Below are positions 57,305 to 64,000 of a stretch of DNA of 64,000 nucleotides, piece after piece. The translations under genes and the position numbers were made by a program. The stretch covers positions 188,386-252,385 of the forward strand of contig QKWP01000141.1 of the NCBI GenBank assembly GCA_003550325.1. Direction: 5' to 3'. How positions within the stretch are numbered: the first letter of the stretch is position 1; each line of letters opens with the position of its first letter. The notes beneath the pieces are model-generated. The model worked only from the letters and a program-made list of their open reading frames with translations. It was not told where the DNA came from and did no database searches. The DNA comes from Gigaspora rosea (lineage: Eukaryota > Glomeromycota > Glomeromycetes > Diversisporales > Gigasporaceae).

Positions 57305-58254
57305 AAAAATAAAGTTGGTTCCAAACTTTATTCAGAGATTAATTTTTTTCTCACACCAATAAACAATTTGGTACAAGTCACTTACTAAATAATAATTAAT
57401 AAATATCTTGGAAATCCAAATTTTTATTGATTGCGTGCCTAAAAATTTATAGATTCTATTTAATGATTTACTCTTGAAAAAATAGACTTACGATCTGGCT
57501 CTCCTAAATAATTTGATTTTTTAGTTTTCCAAAACTTATATATTTATTTAAAAAAAAACTTGCTTATTCAAGAAAAAAAAAAGGATAGGGCTAAAAAAGG
57601 GCAACCATAATATAACATATAAAAAATAAAAAAAAAAGTATATAACATATAAAAATAATAGGAAAGTATAACATATAAAAAATAATGAAATAAGAGAATA
57701 AAATATTTCTTATAAAGGAGGTTAATTCTGCGTAGTGTGTACATATTTCTTTAAGAAATCGCAAAAAAATAGAAGACAAGCATTTTATTTGTTTGCAATA
57801 AAGGTAAGAGCAATACTCTATTGGATATAATTATTATAAAGACAAATTCCTTTAACTATTACCAAGCATAATGGTAAGAGTGCATCAAAAAACATTTTTT
57901 CTGACTAAACATTTCTGGAGTTGCCAAGGTAACTTTCTCCGTAGTACATCTGGAGTTATGAAAAAGTTAAAAGTTTAGTAAAAAAAACAAAGACGACTAA
58001 TAACCGAAAACTATAATAAACAACCCGTAAAATTTCCTTCAATCAGTTCTAAGATAGTTGAGATAAATGACTCCGTGATTATTGCCACAACAAACATTAT
58101 ATGGCAATTACTTGCAGAATTGGTTAATCTGATTTTTTTTTGTTTATTTCTTTCTTTTTTTTTGTTTTTCTTCTACGCAATAAACTGTATTTATCAAAAT
58201 GATCAAAAAAGTTAAAACTTTATTTGTAAAATAGCAGAAAAACAATAATAATAT
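57305..58254. other. Intergenic, 3' side of the F-box-like gene
   Basis: AACATATAAAAAATAA repeats at 57610-57690 account for the spurious Phe/Ile-rich frame there. A moderately complex stretch (57880-58090) has no recognisable element. The gene's poly(A) signal was not identified with confidence. Confidence 0.35.
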
Positions 58255-60186
58255 TCAACATTTTCTTCTTTTAGAGAGACTATTATTATTATTTTGCCTT
58301 GACTTCTCTTCTGCATATGGTAATTTTTCTTCAACAAATATACGAAGACTATTTCGAAATGTGTTAGTTAATCCACTTCCGTTATAAATCGAATTATAAT
58401 GCATGTCCTCCAGTTTTTGTTTCCACAATTCTTTGATTTCTTTAATTTCTTTAGCCGCGAGTCTTCTTTTAGTCGACAAAATTTGAAAATCAGATTGAAC
58501 TTCATTTTGGTTAACCCCTTGTTCACCATTTGAGTCACCTTCAATGACTTCAATGACCTGCATATCATTGGATTCTTCAACTATTTGCATAACATCCGAC
58601 TCTTCAATAGTTTCCATGGGCAATTGGAATGTTACTTCTATACCAAAAAGGGTAGGTAAATAGTTTTCAAATAAAGGTCCAAGAATTTCATGACTTGCAC
58701 TTCGTGAGATCGTCTCCAAATGTGAAGGTAAGAAAAAATTTTTACTGTTACAGTAAATTTTAAAAGCATCACATATTGCTTTATATGTGCATTGATTCAT
58801 TCCAATTGGGACTTCAACATTTGATGTTTGAAGTTGAATGTCGAGGCTAACACGTGTTTTTAAAAGATCATTAAAACAGTCCACAGTTATTTGAGCATCG
58901 GGGCCAAATTTTCTAAGCACCCAGATGTAAAATTTAGGCGAAGAAGCAAGTGGCTTAATATGGATATCCGAAAAAATTATAATTGATGCAACGTTACTCA
59001 GATAATTATTAAATGCCTTGTTGAATTCAGTTTCGGCATGATCCGGAATAAGCGAAAAAATGAAGTCCCACACGTCCATCTTATATGTACGCTCGGGTTT
59101 TAGCGTTTCAACTATACAGTGATGTAAAAACGTATCAAGAGATTCTTGTTTGACATATAAAAATGATTCAACTAATGTGTTACCTATATCATCTAATCTG
59201 TGCTCGAATAAATGAAAAACATCTGCGATAACATTGTAATTTAATTGAAAGCCAAGATTAATTAATTCGATAAGCCTCTTATTAATATCTTTTACATTTG
59301 GTTTTTTCCATTCAGTTGAAGCCATGGGTCGGAAAAGAATTAAAAGTGCATCTTTTATTACCAGATCGTTTGTATCTTCACAAATTCCATAGTAACCAAT
59401 TTTTTTCCATAAATGAACCAAATCTTCATATATTAATATCGCACGTGCTATGACATTGAGCTGTCGGTTATTCTCATATCCGTCCTTAGAAGGGTAATCT
59501 TCCGAATTTATTTGCAAATTTCTGATAGAATTCATATTTTTACGTAATATATCTCGCGCATGATTAATTACATGTGGACACGCAGAGAGAAAGTGGAAAA
59601 GTTCCATGTCGTTGCCTTTTGCGCAAAGGTTGTCGGTTTCTAATTGTTGCTGTGCTTCAGTCATTAAATACGTAAAAACGGGGATCTGTAAATTGCTAGA
59701 CCATGGAACTTTAACTTTTTGATTAATTCTATTCATATCCATTTGCCCCACTATATTATGAGCAATTTTTAACTCGATTAATTGTTGGTCATATTTGCCG
59801 AAATTAATCAGAAATCGTTGAATGAAATATCGAGATAAAATAGCACGTTTAGCAATCATAGCTTTTGCAACAGAAAGATTAATAAAAGATGGTCCTAATC
59901 TTATGCCATGAAATAGGGCATGAGCTCGCCCATATTGATAAATAATCCATTCTGCTCTAGCCTGGTCATCCCTGGTTATAGCAGAAAACCTCTTGCATGC
60001 TAAAGCGAAACTTTTGGGCCAATATATAAATTTAAAAATATTTATCAATATTTCATCTGCTAAATTCAGAACGCTACTTTTGATGACGACGATAGGAGTG
60101 TCATCGGTGCTACTTTTAATGACGACGATAGAAGTGTCATCGGCGCTTCTATTTCCCACGATATTTTCTTTATTAAAAACTGACAT
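58255..60186 (-). CDS. F-box-like protein, lineage-type family, single exon
   Basis: Uninterrupted 643-codon frame, the only long intact gene in the window. Residues ~39-80 look like an F-box: a Leu-rich start with DEILINIFKF, then the Pro-Lys-Ser-Phe-Ala-Leu-Ala-Cys-Lys pattern. It is followed by an ARAEW..YGRAHALFHGIRLG segment that I associate with an expanded family in arbuscular mycorrhizal fungi (recollection, not a search). By family knowledge an F-box would bind Skp1 in an SCF ubiquitin ligase; the substrate is unknown. The remainder is probably helical with no motif I recognise. An acidic Glu/Asp-rich stretch lies near residues 525-570, and the C terminus is basic (KRRKC). Residues 14-25 and 26-37 are a near-exact tandem 12-residue duplication. 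The start is the first ATG after AT-rich DNA, and upstream homology with a relic copy supports the N-terminus. No signal peptide or membrane segment is evident. The reading frame is certain, the function tentative. Confidence 0.85.
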   Translation of the reverse strand: MSVFNKENIVGNRSADDTSIVVIKSSTDDTPIVVIKSSVLNLADEILINIFKFIYWPKSFALACKRFSAITRDDQARAEWIIYQYGRAHALFHGIRLGPSFINLSVAKAMIAKRAILSRYFIQRFLINFGKYDQQLIELKIAHNIVGQMDMNRINQKVKVPWSSNLQIPVFTYLMTEAQQQLETDNLCAKGNDMELFHFLSACPHVINHARDILRKNMNSIRNLQINSEDYPSKDGYENNRQLNVIARAILIYEDLVHLWKKIGYYGICEDTNDLVIKDALLILFRPMASTEWKKPNVKDINKRLIELINLGFQLNYNVIADVFHLFEHRLDDIGNTLVESFLYVKQESLDTFLHHCIVETLKPERTYKMDVWDFIFSLIPDHAETEFNKAFNNYLSNVASIIIFSDIHIKPLASSPKFYIWVLRKFGPDAQITVDCFNDLLKTRVSLDIQLQTSNVEVPIGMNQCTYKAICDAFKIYCNSKNFFLPSHLETISRSASHEILGPLFENYLPTLFGIEVTFQLPMETIEESDVMQIVEESNDMQVIEVIEGDSNGEQGVNQNEVQSDFQILSTKRRLAAKEIKEIKELWKQKLEDMHYNSIYNGSGLTNTFRNSLRIFVEEKLPYAEEKSRQNNNNSLSKRRKC

Positions 60187-60330
60187 AGAAGAACATAGAA
60201 GAAGGAAACCAAAACGGTCTCATTTTTTTAAATAACGAAATATAAATAAACAAAATATAAATAACAAAATATATAATATATCAACCATATTTTTAGTGCC
60301 CAATTCTCATAATATAAATAAATTTATTTT
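60187..60330 (-). promoter_or_regulatory. Probable promoter/5' UTR of the F-box-like gene
   Basis: AT-rich upstream DNA with repeated TATAAATA-like words at about 60240-60290. The first part (60187-60240) is recognisably shared with the DNA just upstream of the truncated paralogue near 31490-31525. This suggests the duplicated segment included upstream sequence. The promoter function is inferred from position only. Confidence 0.3.
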
Positions 60331-60700
60331 ATTATTAAACAGAATAAAGTAGACAATATACAGAATGGCGGCAAAATAATTATTTTTATACTATATAATA
60401 CTGTATATATTAAAAAATCGAATACATATTCGGATAATACTCGGGAAACTAAATCAATTCTTTGTAGTACTACAGCATATGTGCGTGATGATTATACACG
60501 TGACGTTCATTTTTTCACCAATACTTGAAACCTGGGTACTTTGGCGATTGGAATACGGTAACGATGAATTCGCACCCCAAATAATATTTTTTATGGAACC
60601 CAAAACTGCATCAAAAATTTAAAAATGTGCCTTGCTATATAGTCAATCCGAAACGAAATAGTAAATTACTTTATAATAGGTTCTCTTTCATTATTGCCGT

Positions 60701-61522
60701 TAGGGTTGGGTTCGGTCAGCTAGGTCAGCTATCGGTCAGCTATCATCGACTATCGACTACTAGCCGGCTATAGCCGGCTATAGCCGATAAATTACTTGAT
60801 CAATTTCTTAATCAATTTTTCAATCAAACATATAAACAAATGCCAAATAATTATTTTTTATATGTATACAGTTATATATATTAGAGTATCCTAGCCATGG
60901 CGAAAAAAAAGTTCGGGCCACATGCTGTAAACAGCCAATCAAAATAATCAAAATATTGAAGATCCGATCTACATTTCAAAACAATCAAATTCTGGTCAAA
61001 TTTATAGATCATTTGGCCTATTGGAGATTGCAAATTTGACCAGAATTAGATTATTTTGACCGTCAAAATTTCATTATCACGTGATTTTTTGGTCACGAGA
61101 GCATGTGTAACGTAACACAAGCGGAAGATCAAAACAAAACGTTCGCTTTTTCAAAAATCACCTTTCGCGCTCTAACAAAAAAATTCCTTGAGCAATTCTA
61201 CTATATGTTTTGCTAATATCAAGCCCTATAGGAACCCTGGCACTAACTTAAAACGATCTTGAAGTTTGTTGGACATAGTCACGTGACAGTGGAAAAGTGA
61301 CGGCGATCCTGGGGAAGATGGAAGATGCTAGGGTATTTCTTTCAATAATTCTATATAATTTGTACACTTCATGCTGAATTAAGCAATAATTATGATTTTT
61401 TAGCCAGGAAATAAAAAATTTGGCATCGACTAACCGGTCAGCTAAGCCGTTATAGTCGACTACATCGACTACGGCTATAGCTGATCGGCTAGCCGACTAT
61501 TAGCTGACCGAACCCATCCCTA
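60701..61522. mobile_element. hAT-type element, 822 bp, 8-bp TSD ATTGCCGT
   Basis: Ends TAGGGTTGGGTTCGGTCAGC and GCTGACCGAACCCATCCCTA, flanked by ATTGCCGT at 60693-60700 and 61523-61530. Both subterminal ~90 bp are packed with GTCAGCTA, ATCGACTA and TAGCCGGCTA words. An internal segment (about 60887-61333) with CCTAGC/GCTAGG ends may be a further nested insertion. It lies 0.5 kb upstream of the F-box-like gene start. Confidence 0.9.
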
Positions 61523-61744
61523 ATTGCCGTATTGATATTCACTATGACAGTAAATAAAAGAAAAACGTGAATGGCTATGCGGGCTTTGCAAACATTACTC
61601 CGAAAATTTGACATAATCCACTGTATTTTATATGGTAACAGGAAGAGAAAAACCTGTAAATTATGCTTTCCAAAATCGATTCAAATGATATTGAAATTTA
61701 TTTTAAAATTACTTGATTTTTAGGATACTTTTATTAAAAGCATA

Positions 61745-61940
61745 ATTTACAGGTTTTCTCTTCTCATCACAATATATATTAACCAATTTGAGTGGCCGCG
61801 TTTAGATCAATATTATCTGATTTACTTGATTATTCCTAATAGAAAATGTAAAGGTGATTAGTACGAAGTGTTAGTCGCTATTTGTAAATACAATTACATT
61901 ACCAAATCAACAATACTTTTAATGCTTTCCAAAATAAAAC
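61745..61940 (+). repeat. Dispersed ~210-bp duplication, copy 2
   Basis: Partner of 36668-36880. It overlaps a local inverted repeat (61651-61763) in which AAACCTGTAAATTATGCTTT faces its complement. Confidence 0.75.
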
Positions 61941-62104
61941 TTTTAAAGGCTATAAAAACTTTGGACAAATAGTACCGTATAGCATAGACTAAAAGATCCG
62001 AAATATATACAGATATTATTATAGTCGGAAGGATACTATAGACATTCCTCCGAATTTATTTTGAACTTTGCGATCTCGGAACGGAGTAAATTTCATATTC
62101 TAAC

Positions 62105-62492
62105 CTGCAGAAAGCAAGACGAAAAGTCTATATCGTTAACTTTTGCGCAAATGTTGACGGTTTCTGTGCCTCAGTTATTAAATACGTAAAAACAGGAATC
62201 TGTAAATTGCTAGACCATAGAACTTTTTAACTTTTGATTAATTCTTTTCATGTCCATTTGTCCTACTATATTATGAACACGTTTAGCAATCATGGCTTTT
62301 GTAACCGAAAGATTAAAAATTTTGGTCCTAATCTGATGCCATGAAATAAAGTATGAACACCTCTATATTGACAAATAATTCATTCCGTTCTAACCCGGTC
62401 ATCCCTAAAAATAACAGAAAACCTCTTGCATATTAAAGCAAAGCATTTGGGCCAAGTTATAAATTTTAAAAACAATTATTAAAATTTCATTC
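62105..62492 (-). pseudogene. Second truncated F-box-like pseudogene fragment
   Basis: Short relic of the family seen intact at 58255-60186. It matches the part coding roughly from the F-box to the AQQQL..CAKG..MEL segment. About 85 bp that encode the KYDQQLIELKIAHN region are missing, and other indels break the frame. It lies ~1.9 kb upstream of the intact gene on the same strand, beyond the hAT-type element 60701-61522. This copy is more diverged than the one at 30743-31525. Confidence 0.8.
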
Positions 62493-63660
62493 GGAAGAAC
62501 ATCTGAGATGTTAATAAACTAAGTGGTTGTTTGTTTGTTTCGCTTGCATTATATAAAGACTTTACTAATTTAGCAACCAACGAAAGAAAAAGAACGTGTA
62601 AAAATATACCAGGTGAGTGAAAAAGTCTAGACAATCAAATAGTTGTAGACAAAAACATCCCATTAAGTAAAAGCCTGTTCATAATCATTTATATATCATA
62701 CATATATTATTATTATATACTCGCATAATAATTAAAGCCTACACATTCAAGTAATTTCAAATTTGTTATATAAGATTCCGAATTATACCGATTTGAGTCC
62801 AGTCTCAGAAACGATAAGTCATTTTTCTGCTTCTAAAAATTCGGATCAAAATATATTCGCAAGTCTATTATTAAATAATAAATAAATAAATATACAGTAT
62901 ATATAAACAAATAAATTAAATAGATAAAAGCAAGGTCTCACCTTTAACATTTAAAAAAATAAATAAATAAAAAATAAATTAAATAACCACCCCATTTTTT
63001 ACAATTGTCAGATTAGCTTGGCTAAAGTCTTTCATTTAAAAAAATGGGGGGTAGAGGGAGTGATTATTTTTGGAACCATACTGGTATTTAAATCTTCAGA
63101 AACACAACACTAGACGAAACCGGCAAAAATCCGGATCACATTTTTTTAAGGGCGTTACTGACGAAAAACGCCGAAACCTGGTTTTTGATATTCCTATTAT
63201 GAATGCATCAAAATCGTAATTTCGGTCATCAAAGCGCATAGAAATATAAGTCCTCCGGACAATAAGAAATCAGATGCTTTCTACCATAAAAAATTCCATA
63301 TAAAGATATGGGCACGAGGCAGCAATAAGGCGAGTCACCACATATACACAACCGACGAGGCGTAAACGATTTGGCAAAGTAAGGATTTTTGGATTGTGGG
63401 TACGTTACAAGAAAGACAGCACAGTTTGAGGTATAACGGTTTTAATTTCTTTATATAGGAAGATCGAACTTGGAAGACAATCTAAATTCTACTCATTTAT
63501 AAAAAAAAAGTGGAAAATCGAATAAAAATGTTCGTACTTACGTAACTCATCATTCATCACTAACGATGTCATGCGATTATGATCGCTTTCCCTCTTTAGT
63601 TACAACCCAACACTATATAAAATTTTTAATAATAATAATTAAAAATATAAAATTTTATTT
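62493..63660. other. Intergenic; possible retroposon tail
   Basis: GCAAGGTCTCACCTTTAACATT followed by an A-rich run at 62930-62990 (A/T-rich upstream) resembles the 3' ends of the retroposons at 831-2060. A small inverted pair ACCACCCCATTTTTT / AAAAAATGGGGGGT spans 62985-63054. No gene is supported. Confidence 0.4.
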
Positions 63661-63904
63661 AATTAATTCTAACTTTATGCACTAAGTAACCATGTGCAGC
63701 ATTTAAAAATACATCAAAACGGCATAATAGTTTTTATTTTACTTGAAATTTAGAGAATAAATGCATAATTTTGGATTTTTGATCAAAAAAGTCAAATTTA
63801 AGCATCTTTTCTCCAAATTTCAAGTAAAATAAAAACAACTATGCCGATTTAATGTATTTTTATATGCTGAACAAGTTTACTTAATGCATTATGTTAGAAT
63901 TAAT
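63661..63904. mobile_element. Palindromic fold-back, ~240 bp
   Basis: The arms AATTAATTCTAACTTTATGC .. CATCAAAACGGCATAAT .. TTTTATTTTACTTGAAATTT and their diverged complement are centred near 63783. No ORF. Confidence 0.85.
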
Positions 63905-64000
63905 TAGTAAAATATTATGAATCATAAGATTTTATTAAATTTTATTAATAAAATTCTATAAAATCTTATTATTCGCCAAATTTTACTAATTAATTCTAAC
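63893..64000. mobile_element. Second palindrome, reaching the window end
   Basis: GTTAGAATTAATTAGTAAAA and TAAGATTTTATTAAATTTTA face their complements. The outer end coincides with the window end, so the element may be longer. Confidence 0.75.

Noticed and set aside
58368..60235. Short frames 58368-58580 (minus) and 59993-60235 (plus)
   Set aside because: They are alternate-frame or antisense shadows of the F-box-like gene.

Overview
The window looks like nuclear DNA of an AT-rich, transposon-loaded eukaryote. My best guess is an arbuscular mycorrhizal fungus (Glomeromycotina, Rhizophagus-like). Reasons: very AT-rich intergenic DNA, short GT..AG introns, many CACGTGAT words, and one intact gene whose N-terminal half resembles a family I associate with these fungi. 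The organism is inferred, not proven. No operons, rRNA, tRNA or CRISPR arrays were seen.

Only one gene looks intact: a 643-codon single-exon F-box-like gene at 58255-60186 (minus). Two truncated relics of the same family lie at 30743-31525 and 62105-62492. Two host genes survive only as multi-exon pseudogenes on the minus strand: a peptidase S41 relic (14060-16253), and a LigB/DOPA-4,5-dioxygenase-like relic (32489-33640) with frameshifts, an internal stop and a lost metal-ligand His. Transposon coding remnants include a hAT transposase with BED finger (about 4620-7800), a LINE-like C-terminal fragment (34746-35054) and two unassigned fragments (11041-11580, 30450-30640).

Most structure comes from non-autonomous mobile elements whose boundaries can be read from target-site duplications (TSDs). 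Eleven elements carry 8-bp (or about 8-bp) TSDs and hAT-type ends: 421-585, 8202-8479, 18138-18581, 19418-20441, 37847-38383, 39736-39974, 41459-42483, 48537-48814, 49195-50176, 53093-53207, 60701-61522. Three Mutator-like elements share GATGCCTGA ends (41394-42596, 44129-44251, 46933-48524; TSDs 8-10 bp). Several short elements sit at TA sites (21072-21248, 25697-25933, 31527-31736, 33842-34004, 57064-57302, 15501-15758). Poly(A) retroposons with 14-19 bp TSDs occur at 831-2060 (two, nested) and 20221-20300. Long fold-backs include a 1.06-kb near-perfect palindrome at 4985-6047 and concentric inverted repeats at 54535-56455.

Layout: 1-2.1 kb, MITE and nested retroposons; 2.9-8.7 kb, inverted-repeat-bounded block with the hAT relic and giant palindrome; 8.7-14 kb, AT-rich with a minisatellite; 14-16.3 kb, S41 pseudogene; 17.6-20.5 kb, local duplication around an N, plus hAT-type elements; 21-30 kb, AT-rich repeats, a satellite array and inverted repeats; 30.7-33.7 kb, pseudogene cluster; 35-50.2 kb, dense nested elements; 52.8-57.3 kb, tandem duplication and fold-backs; 58.2-60.2 kb, the intact gene; 60.7-64 kb, a hAT-type element, the second F-box relic and terminal palindromes.
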